Of a stretch of 64,000 nt of DNA, positions 49,701 through 58,183 are shown piece by piece. A program made the translations under genes and the position numbers. The notes below the pieces were generated by a model, which was not told the origin of the DNA, made no database searches, and saw only the letters and a program-made list of their open reading frames with translations. Source of the DNA: DASRAU01 sp035638075 (lineage in GTDB: Bacteria; Acidobacteriota; Polarisedimenticolia; Gp22-AA2); contig DASRAU010000045.1 of NCBI GenBank assembly GCA_035638075.1, positions 1 to 64,000 of the forward strand, written 5' to 3'. Numbering within the stretch: the first letter of the stretch is position 1; each line of letters starts with the position of its first letter.

Positions 49701-52475
49701 GCGGACAAGCAGGACAACTGCGTCCGGACGGCCAACCCGACCCAGCTGGACTCCGACGGCGACCTCGTCGGCAATGCCTGCGACGGCGACTGCGGCAACC
49801 CGACGCAGGTGGCGCTCGCGACCGGCTCCTGCCAGCGGACCAGCACCACCACCTGCACCGTGGACGCCAACTGCCCGAGCACCGGCCACTGCAGCCTGAC
49901 GCCGGCGGTCACCTGCACCGGCTCGAACCAGTGCCAGGGAAACGGCAACACGTGCATCCAGATCGGCCAGGAGCTGTGCCAGAAGCAGGGGGTCACGAAC
50001 AACGGCACCTGCGGCAACGTCGAGGACGACGAGGACGCCGACGGCGTCACCGACGCGATCGACAACTGCCCGACGATCGCCAACCCGTCGAGCATTCCGG
50101 GTGCGGTCGTGCAGGCCGACGCCGACTCCGACGGGCGCGGCGATGTCTGCGACCCGCCGCAGACGGTGGACGACGACAACAACGGCATCCCGGACGATGC
50201 GGTCACCTTCAACACCACCATGGCCTGCCGCAAGCTGCCGCTGGCGAGCATCGTCGTGCTGGCGAAGTCGGTGGCCGACGTCGGCGGTGACGGCGATCCG
50301 TTCGCGGACGCCGGCGAGACGGCGCGCATGTCGCTCGTCATCCGCAACGCCGGCAACTTCGACCTGACCAACGCCACCCTGGTGCTCGGATCGAGCGATC
50401 CGGACGTGGCCTGCATCACGAAGTCCACGATCCTCGTGCCGTCGCTGCCGGCGGGCGCGACCCTCGACACCGCGACGCTGGGCAACCCGGCGGGGCGGTT
50501 CGAGTACGTCATCTCGCCGACCGCTTCGACCACGAATCCGGCCAACCCGGCGCACGCCGACTTCTTCCTGAGCGTCGTGTCGGCCCAGGTGGTCGGAACG
50601 ACGTCGCCGGTGAACATCAGCACGGTCATCGACCTCGACCTGCCGAGCGGCGGGCTCCCCGCCAAGGTGCTCGGGCCGGACGGGCTGCCGAACACCACGG
50701 ACGACGGCCTCATCGCGGAGAACTTCGAGACCGAGCGCGACGGCACCTCCGGCATCAGCATCAGCAACCTGCCGCGCGGCACCGCCGGCGTCCTCAACGA
50801 CACGATCGGGGTCTGGGTCGGCACCGCGCCTGGCGGGATCAACACCCTCGCCGGGGTCGGCTGCTCCGGCTTCATCGTGCCGCCGGGGGATCCGGAGTGC
50901 CGCATCGATCCGGACAACGACATGGACTGGCACATCCACTGCCCGACCGGCACCTGCGTGAACAGCACCGGACAGATCACGCCGACCGGCGGCCAGATGT
51001 CCCACAGCGGCGCCAACTCGCTGCACTGGGGCCACCACTTCGACACGACGACGCGTGACGGCGACAGCACCAAGTTCCGCCAGCTGGCCGCCTTCATGAC
51101 CGACCCGATCAACCTCACGCCGCTGCCCGGCGTCGGCGACCTGGAGCTGTCGTTCTTCCACATCGTCGACACGATGGACAACAACGCCTTCAACGCGAAG
51201 AGCGGGCAGGCGGTCGACTTCGTGGACGTCCACATCCAGGTGTTCGACTCCGGCGCGGCGGGCGGCGGGGCGTGGGGCTTCTGGGATCGGCTGGCGCCGT
51301 TCCAGAACGTCTACGACCACATCGCCTACATCTGGTCCACGTTCGGCACGTCGCCGACGTACTGCAACCTGACACCGACCGACACCGGCTCCGGCGGCTT
51401 CGCGCCGCGCGGCGTGAAGGAGACGATGTGCTTCCCGAACGGCGTCTGGTCGCACTGCGGCAACTCGCGCGACTCGACCAACACCGGCCAGTGCGTCGGA
51501 CCGGGCGAGGCGGGCGCCAGCGGCCCCGGCCTGTGGGTGCAGAGCAAGTTCGCCCTGGACAACTTCCTCGGCCAGACGGTCCGCATCCGCTGGATCGCCC
51601 AGTCGTGGGAGTTCGACTGCTGCTCGTCGTCGTACTACGAGCTGGGCAGCGGCTGGGCCCCGCAGCTGGGTGACGAAGGCTGGTGGATCGACGACATCCG
51701 CGTGACCGGAGCGCTGCAGGCGTCGGCGCTGCCGCCCGCGGACACCAAGGCCCCCGGCCCGGGCGCCTGTCCGGCCCAGGCCTGCAACGCGGCCAGCGGG
51801 GACGGCGGGTTCACCATGGACCTGACGCTCACCGAGGCCGACTCCGACAGCCTGATCGTCGGCGGGGAGCAGATCCTCCTGTCGGCCGCGGCAACCACGA
51901 ACCCCGGCGGGTGCGTCGGTGGCGGCACGCAGTTCCGCTTCTTCAAGAACGGCTCGACCGCCGCGGACGTGGTGCAGGACTGGTCTTCGGATCCCACCTA
52001 CGTGGACAACCCGACGACCGACGCCACCTACCGCGTTCAGGCGCGCTGCAGCATCTTCCCGGCCTGCTCGAGCACCATCACCTCCGCGGCTTCGACCGAG
52101 TCGACCCAGGTCTACAGCGCGGACGGGCAGGACATCACGCTCAACCTGACCCACGCGGCCGGCACCACGACGATCGCGTGGACCTCGCGGGCGCAGTCGA
52201 TCCTCGTCTCCGGTTACGACGAGTTCGTCGGCACCATCAACAGCAGCGGGGACACCGGCCAGAACACCCTCGCGGGTCTTGCCTGCTCCAACGGCAACAT
52301 CGCGCAGGTGCTCCCGATCGGCAGCCCGATCAGCCGCACCGACGCCGTCACTCCGGCGGCCGGGACGGCCCGGTACTTCCTGGTCGGCCACAGCCCGCTG
52401 GCGGTCGGCGGACAGGCGGCCCTCGGCCGTCGCTCCAACGGCGCCCTGCGCGCCCTCGCGCCGGTCTGCCCGTAG
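43743..52475 (+). CDS. Giant secreted S8 (KP-43-like) protease with TSP3 repeats
   Basis: 2,910 aa. Order: signal peptide (about 8-33), inhibitor-like pro-region (about 40-290), then a subtilisin domain with Asp351 (TVTDNGIS), His405 (NTHGNVVAG) and Ser687 (GTSFSAGFA). A KP-43-type jelly roll follows (LRIALSWPDPP; LINDLDLEVESPG). Several large beta-rich modules come next, then TSP3 calcium-binding repeats (about 1867-2140), more beta modules, and a C-terminal module ending ALGRRSNGALRALAPVCP. It should be exported and cleave extracellular protein. GGGAGG lies 8 bases before the ATG, and a strong terminator follows the stop. It is colinear with the protein encoded from 58184. Confidence 0.9.
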   Translation: MSRPASVRSTLGVLLASLVTVGLLVAPFALTWGAKGQGPLTAGEKAEQNEWRKFRQLPRFNAVERVADLSPFGPTFQPDKLDRDARGRKGLIETAIGYVDLKHVDQGVTKRMPAALKHDAAAIRAAGSKGKGNAQDVNIVQVSAEALQAQGADAIESALRRHGRVLESIPDRAYLVRAHNERELSDLAAESFVEAIAPYEPGYKIAPSTGRMPLMERKRAKSNDLDLIVSLWADADAETVRGDLEQIAGKGKVGTWSLDGTILDVQGSVQAAQKIAKHAGVRSLSERHEYVLNNSETPTLLMLGQTEFSDGMSRPYHELGIDGGGIDTNGDGRRLNNDTDTVPPQIVTVTDNGISTDAVHFSQTLTQVVTLASPIGPAHRKVHAIQNVTDTGQTCDGVLSGSNTHGNVVAGIIAGAPGDFGLTFSKSIDPADGPPVTGVSMDALARGSRIIMQDAGTVVQCLLSELVESGGNVSPGNILDRLNLGICPKSGGTGTCAGVSGGGYEAHLHILPFGVPNFDNILNNPENGSYPLESRQIDLFLVNNRDMMVFSPVGSQGSRINGSASEEVWPDLFDGTALDNDPNEARPLQVPPPATAKNPVTVGGSSSDLWTVFGDYNDEENPLGFSTKGPATAASLRTVPLLTAPGTDGSGLFAYPLFNAAATNRSRDNDNNPPVEQEIDEANTGTSFSAGFATAAGAVVRDYFAQGFYPTGSRQTADRNPMVSGSLVRAALVASGNFLEYLVNDIPPGNATIAADMSVFQSRGANVGTVSGVQVGLLGNFVQGYGRIVLDSVLPISNIPVTTGYGSPDTVEYPAAGLIVYDMLATGEPPINNTTNTLTEKTFTVDGVNAVVVSGSRVIQNGQLRIALSWPDPPSPENSGGTLINDLDLEVESPGPDNNIATTADNVVYDGNNYITGQPMPVGQWGQGRAVASAALHDFRNNIEAVHLTSFVNVAVGNQLRTGTWKVRVKRGLGGATAGQITAISGANEDTNGNGRFDAGEADTDADGLLDAGGQPYALVIAGPVFGSGSQSWASASHTLPASVTRLDKLTYSCSDDARPYIFDLDATPASIQTGVTFSVVNAAGVVQDTETGYAWTETAAGSHIFRPLPIPIRLAAPGIPNNGVLEGDNGMQLVMSYNDAPRIVEARSKFQCSPAIIQSGISLADRTDPQAVLIGGCDHDQYLDSGERMTYAIALRNFERDDDLTDVVATLTPSGASAAFIKVLDSPKDIGRIPGGQTTGVTFTILVDPALPQATQAQPLTLNLALDGKARGVRLNRTTYAFTQAVNADKESLHYSTDYPNGGREVRDFNRNLQIDKADVLDPFKGVYWPDEDITFSTMFVPNSVNGFISNTLGEDLNNDGDNLDPGEGDIVPNNSLDRGILSSTTPQPATDKVPFDFDRNNGGWLGLRHPDSKIGIGIGPLNMWEYTKTGACGAQTTIPDGNATALFQAPGAAGIWHTGDTNPATPSGQICDEYPFPQDPATPTFEELVFDILVSPIIAKVNQKNDARGFPYVVEFQRLGLNANIQTADYAGADVDFDSDIDRDQGNCLLCNYWYFRFGDVYTIASFNAYNYGIDPASNTPQRTFGPLVDPNASINSATGTVTGDETGFTGFTPNTNTNSTSPIPVAASNFRPFPSPGAPQVCAPGCVNPAVCCEQNTVAGPERNMDIVLLDYEDGLIYLSLGLGQGEPTGAFAPGPAGNRWQIGVGFWVNESPSADTDYGLGIDDVVLEWDETHPIPETGGAACTRFGGAGQPAGQQCATLNVDRMVLYECNESIGITVYDPRRAGTGAVTVFGVSDSDATTFSTGVVTAKHPRKSFSISEVAGTPGLFKGNVTIGTLFDNPSLLFTNPGNDTNMTFYYLDPECDGDGDGAVGENSFSNLDNDNIGAGDNCPFLYNPLQQDADSDTVGDLCDNCPGVANTSQIDSDADGVGDACDFDDVDFDGVVNALDNCPDVYNADQTPAGGSSLKGAACNGNGDRDGDGVADKQDNCVRTANPTQLDSDGDLVGNACDGDCGNPTQVALATGSCQRTSTTTCTVDANCPSTGHCSLTPAVTCTGSNQCQGNGNTCIQIGQELCQKQGVTNNGTCGNVEDDEDADGVTDAIDNCPTIANPSSIPGAVVQADADSDGRGDVCDPPQTVDDDNNGIPDDAVTFNTTMACRKLPLASIVVLAKSVADVGGDGDPFADAGETARMSLVIRNAGNFDLTNATLVLGSSDPDVACITKSTILVPSLPAGATLDTATLGNPAGRFEYVISPTASTTNPANPAHADFFLSVVSAQVVGTTSPVNISTVIDLDLPSGGLPAKVLGPDGLPNTTDDGLIAENFETERDGTSGISISNLPRGTAGVLNDTIGVWVGTAPGGINTLAGVGCSGFIVPPGDPECRIDPDNDMDWHIHCPTGTCVNSTGQITPTGGQMSHSGANSLHWGHHFDTTTRDGDSTKFRQLAAFMTDPINLTPLPGVGDLELSFFHIVDTMDNNAFNAKSGQAVDFVDVHIQVFDSGAAGGGAWGFWDRLAPFQNVYDHIAYIWSTFGTSPTYCNLTPTDTGSGGFAPRGVKETMCFPNGVWSHCGNSRDSTNTGQCVGPGEAGASGPGLWVQSKFALDNFLGQTVRIRWIAQSWEFDCCSSSYYELGSGWAPQLGDEGWWIDDIRVTGALQASALPPADTKAPGPGACPAQACNAASGDGGFTMDLTLTEADSDSLIVGGEQILLSAAATTNPGGCVGGGTQFRFFKNGSTAADVVQDWSSDPTYVDNPTTDATYRVQARCSIFPACSSTITSAASTESTQVYSADGQDITLNLTHAAGTTTIAWTSRAQSILVSGYDEFVGTINSSGDTGQNTLAGLACSNGNIAQVLPIGSPISRTDAVTPAAGTARYFLVGHSPLAVGGQAALGRRSNGALRALAPVCP
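49341..50160 (+). repeat. Thrombospondin type-3 calcium-binding repeat block
   Basis: Repeated D-x-D-x-D-G-x-x-D...CDNCP units encoded within the giant protease (for example ADSDTVGDLCDNCP, SDADGVGDACD, DGVADKQDNC). Such repeats bind calcium and stiffen extracellular proteins. Two Cys-rich inserts (about 49800-49990) interrupt the run. Confidence 0.9.
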
Positions 52476-52496
52476 TTCATTCCTCGTCACACTCAG

Positions 52497-52528
52497 GGGG
52501 CCCCGGGAAACCGGGGCCCCTTTTTTTT
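52497..52528 (+). terminator. Intrinsic terminator after the first giant protease
   Basis: Perfect 10-bp GC stem (52497-52506 with 52511-52520), GAAA tetraloop and eight T (52521-52528), 21 bases after the stop codon. Confidence 0.95.
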
Positions 52529-52635
52529 GGGTCCAAGCGCCGCCCCGGGTCGAAGTGATGACGAACGTGTAATTGGCAGACGGGGTGGCGCAGGAAGAAG
52601 GCTCTTCCTATATTGAGTTCGCGGAGGAGCACCCG

Positions 52636-53007
52636 ATGACCGGCAACGCCAGGGAACGACAGCGCGGCGAAGGACGCTTGGGCACGGTCTTCGGTTTGAC
52701 GGTGCTCGCGGTGACGGTCTACCTGGGCTTCAAGGTGCTCCCGGTGATGATCAACGCGTACGCCTTCCGTGACTACATCGAGCAGGAAACCCGCTTCGCG
52801 GCGCTGCGCAACAAGGACGAAGAGGTCGTCAAGCGCGTGCTGAGGAAGGCGGAGGAGCTCGAGCTGCCGATCACCCGCAAGAGCGTGACGGTGAGCCGCA
52901 CCCAGTCGCACTTCGACCTCAAGGTCGCGTACACCATCCCGATCGAGACCCCGGTCTACACGTACAACTGGGTGTTCCAGGAAGAGTCGAACGCCCCGCT
53001 GTTCTAG
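52636..53007 (+). CDS. Small single-pass membrane protein (DUF4845-like)
   Basis: 123 aa. One transmembrane helix (VFGLTVLAVTVYLGFKVLPV, about 18-37) is followed by a soluble alpha/beta domain facing the periplasm. The NAYAFRDYIEQETRFA segment and the two closing beta strands are typical of DUF4845 proteins, which often sit beside signal peptidase I genes. That matches here: lepB is convergent, 19 bases away. GGAGGAG precedes ATG 52636, and a TATATT box is at 52609-52614. The function is unknown, but a link to LepB is plausible. Confidence 0.75.
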   Translation: MTGNARERQRGEGRLGTVFGLTVLAVTVYLGFKVLPVMINAYAFRDYIEQETRFAALRNKDEEVVKRVLRKAEELELPITRKSVTVSRTQSHFDLKVAYTIPIETPVYTYNWVFQEESNAPLF

Positions 53008-53026
53008 CGCGCCCTCGGACCGATCC

Positions 53027-53791
53027 TCAGCGGACCATCCGGCCGGAGCGCTCCCAGCGGGTCAGCCGGAAGATCGCGGTCAGCGAGTCGAGCACCCGCC
53101 GCACCCCCGAGTCGTCGCCCGGCGCGAGCTGGATCTCTCCGTCCGGTCCGACCCCGTCGAACGACCAGTAGATCACCAGAGGCTTGCCGACGATGAAGCG
53201 GCGGGGCACGAAGCCCCACTCGCGGCTGTCGAGGCTGTCGTCGCGGTTGTCGCCCATCATGAAGTACTGCCCGTCGGGGACCTGCACCGGGCCGTAGTTG
53301 TTGAGGCTGTCCGGGACGCCGCCGGGATACTTGTGCACCGTGTACGGCTCGCTCAGCGCGGTGTACCCGGCCGCGTCGCGGGGTTGCACCCAGACCACCT
53401 GGTCAACGATCTTCAGGCTGTCTCCGGGAAGGCCGATCACCCGCTTGATGTAGTCCTGGCGCGGGTCGTGCGGGTAGCGGAAGATGACGATGTCGCCGCG
53501 CTTCGGCTCCGCCAGCGGCAGGATCGAGCGCTCCCCGGTCAGCACCAGGGGCGCCAGCGAGAACTTGTTCACCACCAGGTGATCGCCGACGAGCAGCGTG
53601 TCCTCCATGGAGGCGCTCGGGATCTTGAACACCTGGAAGAGGTAGGTGCGCACGAAGAGCGCGAAGATGAGGGCGACGACGGCGGCCTGCGTGTAGTCGA
53701 AGAGCCAGCGGCGCGGCGGCCGCGTCCCCGGGTCCAGGACGCGCGCCGGCGACAGGAGGGAGGCCGCGCGTTCGTGCGGGGAGGCGGCCAT
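53027..53791 (-). CDS. lepB: Signal peptidase I
   Basis: 254 aa. Removes signal peptides from exported proteins at the inner membrane. Transmembrane segment about 35-55. The catalytic Ser61 is in IPSASMEDTL and the general base Lys116 in DYIKRVIGLPGD. The SPase box GDNRDDSLDSREWG is intact. It follows lepA by 13 bases on the same strand, the classical lepA-lepB order. It lies between two giant secreted proteases that would be its substrates. Confidence 0.95.
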   Translation of the reverse strand: MAASPHERAASLLSPARVLDPGTRPPRRWLFDYTQAAVVALIFALFVRTYLFQVFKIPSASMEDTLLVGDHLVVNKFSLAPLVLTGERSILPLAEPKRGDIVIFRYPHDPRQDYIKRVIGLPGDSLKIVDQVVWVQPRDAAGYTALSEPYTVHKYPGGVPDSLNNYGPVQVPDGQYFMMGDNRDDSLDSREWGFVPRRFIVGKPLVIYWSFDGVGPDGEIQLAPGDDSGVRRVLDSLTAIFRLTRWERSGRMVR

Positions 53792-53804
53792 CGTCCTTCC
53801 GTCC

Positions 53805-55601
53805 CTACTCGACCTTCAGGAGGGCCAGGAATGCCTCCTGCGGGATGTCGACGACGCCGACCTTCTTCATGCGCTTCTTCCCCTCCTTCTGCTTCTCGAG
53901 GAGCTTGCGCTTGCGGGTGATGTCGCCGCCGTAGCACTTGGCCAGCACGTTCTTGCGGAGCGCCGAGACGTTCTCGCGCGCCACGATTTTCCCGCCGATG
54001 GCCGCCTGGATCGCCACCTCGAACAGCTGCCGGGGGATCTCCTGGCGCAGCTTCTGCGCCAGCGCCCGGCCCTTCTGCGCGGCGCGGTCGCGGTGCACGA
54101 TGAGCGACAGGGCGTCCACCGGCGTGCCGTTCACCAGGATGTCGAGCTTCGCCATGTCGGATTTCCACCAGCCGGTGTGGTGGTAGTCGAGCGACGCGTA
54201 GCCGCGCGAGATGGTCTTCAGCTTGTCGTAGAAGTCGATGACCACCTCGTTGAAGGGCAGGTCGTACGACACCAGCACGCGCGTGGTGGTGACGTACTTC
54301 AGGTCCTTCTGCACCCCGCGCTTGTCCTGGCAGAGCGCCAGGATGCCGCCGAGGAACTCGGGCGGCGTCAGGATGAGGCAGGTGATGACCGGCTCCTCCC
54401 ACTCCTCGATGCGCTGCGGCTCGGGCAGGCGCGCCGGGTTCGACACCTCGATCACCTCGTTGTCGGTGGTGGTGATGCGGTAGCGGACCGACGGCGCCGT
54501 GGTGATGAGGTCCAGCCCGTAGTGGCGCTCGAGGCGCTGCTGCACGATCTCCATGTGCAGGAGGCCGAGGAACCCGCAGCGGAAGCCGAAGCCGAGCGCC
54601 TCGCTGTTCTCCGGCTCGACCGAGAACGACGCGTCGTTGAGCCGCAGCTTGTCGAGGGCGTCGCGCAGGGTCTCGTAGCCGCTCTCGCCGATCGGGAAGA
54701 GGCCGGCGAACACCATCGGCTTCATCTCCTGGAAGCCGGGGAACGGAGTCCCGGTCGGCCGGCGCGCCTCGGTGATGGTGTCGCCGATCTTCACCTCGGT
54801 GGCGTTGCGGATGTTGGCGACCAGGTAGCCGACCTCGCCGGTCGAGAGGGAATCGACCGGCACCGCCTTCGGCGTCATCAGGCCGATCTCCTCGGCGTCG
54901 TAGGTCCGCCCGGTGGCCATGAGCATGATCTTCGCCTTCGGGCGCAGCGTCCCCTCGATGACGCGGGCGAGCACGGTGACGCCGCGGTAGGCGTCGAACC
55001 AGGAGTCGAAGATCAGCGCCTTGAGGGGCGCCTCCGGATCCCCCTTCGGGGACGGGACCTCGCGGATGATCGCCTCGAGGATCTCCGGGACGCCGGTGCC
55101 GGCCTTCGCCGAGCACGGCAGCGCGTTGTCGGCCGAGATGCCGATGATGTTCTCGATCTGCTCCTTCGCCCGCAAAGGCTCCGCCGAGGCGAGGTCGATC
55201 TTGTTGATCACCGGCAGGATGTGCAGGTGGTGATCGACCGCCATGTAGGAGTTGGCGAGGGTCTGCGCCTCGACGCCCTGGGTGGCGTCGACGACGAGCA
55301 GCGCCCCCTCGCAGGCCGACAGCGAGCGCGACACCTCGTAGGCGAAGTCCACGTGCCCCGGCGTGTCGATGAGGTTGAGGCGGTAGGTCTTCCCGTCCTG
55401 CGCCTTGTAGTCCAGGGCCACCGCGTGCGCCTTGATGGTGATGCCGCGCTCGCGCTCGAGGTCCATGCTGTCGAGCGTCTGCTCGTCCATCTCGCGCTTC
55501 GACAGCGCCCCGCACAGCTCGAGGAAGCGGTCGGAGAGCGTGGTCTTGCCGTGATCGATGTGGGCGATGATGCAGAAGTTGCGGATGAGCGAGGCGTCCA
55601 T
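53805..55601 (-). CDS. lepA: Translation factor LepA (EF4) GTPase
   Basis: 598 aa, standard length. G-motifs: AHIDHGKTTLSDR (G1), DTPGHVDF (G3) and INKIDLA (G4). EF-G-like domains III and V and the LepA-specific C-terminal domain follow (VVDIPQEAFLALLKVE at the end). Binds ribosomes and remodels stalled or initiating complexes. ATG 55601 gives the family N-terminus MDASLIRNFCIIAHIDHG. Part of the minus-strand group mtnA-tsaD-lepA-lepB. Confidence 0.96.
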   Translation of the reverse strand: MDASLIRNFCIIAHIDHGKTTLSDRFLELCGALSKREMDEQTLDSMDLERERGITIKAHAVALDYKAQDGKTYRLNLIDTPGHVDFAYEVSRSLSACEGALLVVDATQGVEAQTLANSYMAVDHHLHILPVINKIDLASAEPLRAKEQIENIIGISADNALPCSAKAGTGVPEILEAIIREVPSPKGDPEAPLKALIFDSWFDAYRGVTVLARVIEGTLRPKAKIMLMATGRTYDAEEIGLMTPKAVPVDSLSTGEVGYLVANIRNATEVKIGDTITEARRPTGTPFPGFQEMKPMVFAGLFPIGESGYETLRDALDKLRLNDASFSVEPENSEALGFGFRCGFLGLLHMEIVQQRLERHYGLDLITTAPSVRYRITTTDNEVIEVSNPARLPEPQRIEEWEEPVITCLILTPPEFLGGILALCQDKRGVQKDLKYVTTTRVLVSYDLPFNEVVIDFYDKLKTISRGYASLDYHHTGWWKSDMAKLDILVNGTPVDALSLIVHRDRAAQKGRALAQKLRQEIPRQLFEVAIQAAIGGKIVARENVSALRKNVLAKCYGGDITRKRKLLEKQKEGKKRMKKVGVVDIPQEAFLALLKVE

Positions 55602-55625
55602 GTCCGAAGGCCCTGGGGGCGGCTC

Positions 55626-56671
55626 CTACAGCTCGAGCCGGGGGTCGGCGTTGAGATCCATCGCGGACCGCTGTCCGGCCAGGAACTGCCGGCGGCCGAC
55701 CTCGGCGATCATCGCCGCGTTGTCCACGGCGAGATCGCGCCGCACCGAGTACATGGCCAGGCCGCGGCCATCCGCCTCCTCGGCGACCCGGCGGCGCAGG
55801 AGCGAGTTGCAGGCGACGCCTCCCGACAGGCACACCGCCTTCGCCCCCGCCTGCTCCGCGGCGGTCATCAGCCGGTCGGTCAGGAAGGCCACGACCGAGG
55901 TCTGGAACGAGGCGAGCAGGTCGCGCGTCTCCTGGGACGGCGCGTCCCCCTCCGGCGCGGGGTAGGGCCGCGTCAGCCCGCGCGCCTGCGCGTGGCGCAG
56001 CGCCGACGTCTTGAACCCGCTGAAGGAGAAATCCAGGCTCCCGTCGCTCATCTTCGGGGCCGGGAGGCGCACGGCCTTCGCGTTGCCGGTCGGCGCCAGG
56101 CGATCGACCACCGGCCCGCCGGGATAGGGGAGCCCCAGCATCTTCGCCACCTTGTCGAAGGCCTCGCCGGCGGCGTCGTCGCGGGTGCGCGCGATGCGGC
56201 GCGGCGTGCCGTCCTCCTCCATCAGGTAGAGGCCGGTGTGCCCCCCGGACGCGACCAGGTTCATCGACGGCGACGGGATCTCCCCGTGCTCGAGCCAGAT
56301 CGATCGCAGGTGCCCCTCGAGGTGGTTCACCGCGAGGAGCGGCAGGCCGCGGCCCCACGCGATCGCCTTGGCCGCCTGCAGCCCCACGAGCAGACAGCCG
56401 ACGAGCCCCGGCCCGTAGGTCACCGCCACCGCGTCGAGATCGCCCAGCCCGACCTCCGCCTTGCGCAGCGCCTGGTCGATGACGAGATCGATCTGCTCGA
56501 GGTGGTGGCGCGACGCCAGCTCGGGAACCACGCCGCCGAGCGCCGCGTGGATCGGCGTCTGCGACGCGATGACGTTCGACAGGATCGTCCTGCCGCGCAA
56601 AACCGCCGCGGCGGTCTCGTCGCAGGAGCTCTCGATGCCGAGGACCAGCGGCTCGGAGGACGACGAAGCGT

Positions 56672-56675
<4 letters not shown>
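55626..56675 (-). CDS. tsaD: tRNA N6-adenosine threonylcarbamoyltransferase
   Basis: 349 aa. Transfers the threonylcarbamoyl group to A37 of ANN-decoding tRNAs, together with TsaB and TsaE encoded elsewhere. Visible: GIESSCDETAAAV, the metal-binding HLEGH, ASGGHTGLYLM and the closing AVDNAAMIA. The start overlaps the mtnA stop by ATGA, so translation is likely coupled. ATG 56675 gives the correct family N-terminus. Confidence 0.95.
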
Positions 56676-57730
<1,055 letters not shown>

Positions 57731-57762
57731 TGGATGGCCCCGCCTCGTCGCGTGAACCCGGG

Positions 57763-57791
57763 ATGTTAGCGTGAGTGGCCCCGGACCGCAA
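57763..57791 (-). promoter_or_regulatory. Promoter-like boxes for the mtnA-tsaD-lepA-lepB cluster
   Basis: On the minus strand: TTGCGG (57791-57786), 17 bases, TAACAT (57768-57763), giving a leader of about 26 bases before GTG 57730. Confidence 0.35.
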
Positions 57792-58023
57792 TCCAACGTG
57801 ATGCGAAGAATGGGGGGAGATCCGCCCGAACCCCTTGATTCGTGGGTGGTTGGATGGCCGCCCCGCCGGTTCGAGCCGGCATCGGCCCCGAACCCGTCAT
57901 CCAGCCGACGGTTCGGCCCGATCCCTCCACAATCTCAGGCGCACCTCGAGGAATCCGGGGAGCGGTATCGGACGGGGGGCGGCGGCAGGCTTCGGACGGC
58001 ATTCCGGCCCCCCTCGATCCCAA

Positions 58024-58049
58024 GAAACCGTTGACAGACAAGCGGTTTC
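58024..58049 (+). promoter_or_regulatory. Candidate operator dyad overlapping the -35 of the second giant protease
   Basis: Perfect 7-bp inverted repeat GAAACCG (58024-58030) and CGGTTTC (58043-58049), enclosing TTGACAGACAAG. The same 12-mer sits in the dyad at 18617-18631. A repressor bound here would cover the -35 box. Confidence 0.55.
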
Positions 58050-58059
58050 AACGTATCAC
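58031..58059 (+). promoter_or_regulatory. Sigma70-like promoter of the second giant protease gene
   Basis: TTGACA (58031-58036), 17 bases, TATCAC (58054-58059), leaving a leader of about 118 bases before ATG 58184. Confidence 0.55.
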
Positions 58060-58183
58060 TCCTCGAAAAGCATGCTCTGGCTGATGGAAAGTTGATCGCA
58101 CGGGCGTCGTCTGTCCGGATCGACCGGATCGATCGGGCGGAAGGCGCCTTTTGTCGTTGGTGGTCGCGAGGGAGCCCGGGGAC

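Larger units (their letters stand above)
57731..58183. other. Intergenic region between mtnA and the second giant protease
   Basis: 453 bases without a gene. It contains the mtnA promoter (57763-57791), an operator-like dyad (58024-58049) with promoter for the giant protease, and a perfect hairpin GCCGG/CCGGC (57865-57880, 6-base loop) inside a larger imperfect fold (57846-57920). No open frame there resembles a protein, and I find no complete RNA gene. Confidence 0.6.

Noticed and set aside
43425..52490. A 3,021-codon open frame on the minus strand opposite the first giant protease
   Set aside because: Translation is Arg/Val/Asp-rich with no domain, and it mirrors the plus-strand gene. GC-rich third positions remove stops from this antisense frame. 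The plus strand has a signal peptide, catalytic motifs, ribosome site and terminator.
57865..57880. T-arm-like GGTTCGAGCC suggesting a tRNA
   Set aside because: The loop has 6 instead of 7 bases, and no acceptor, D or anticodon arm can be built around it.
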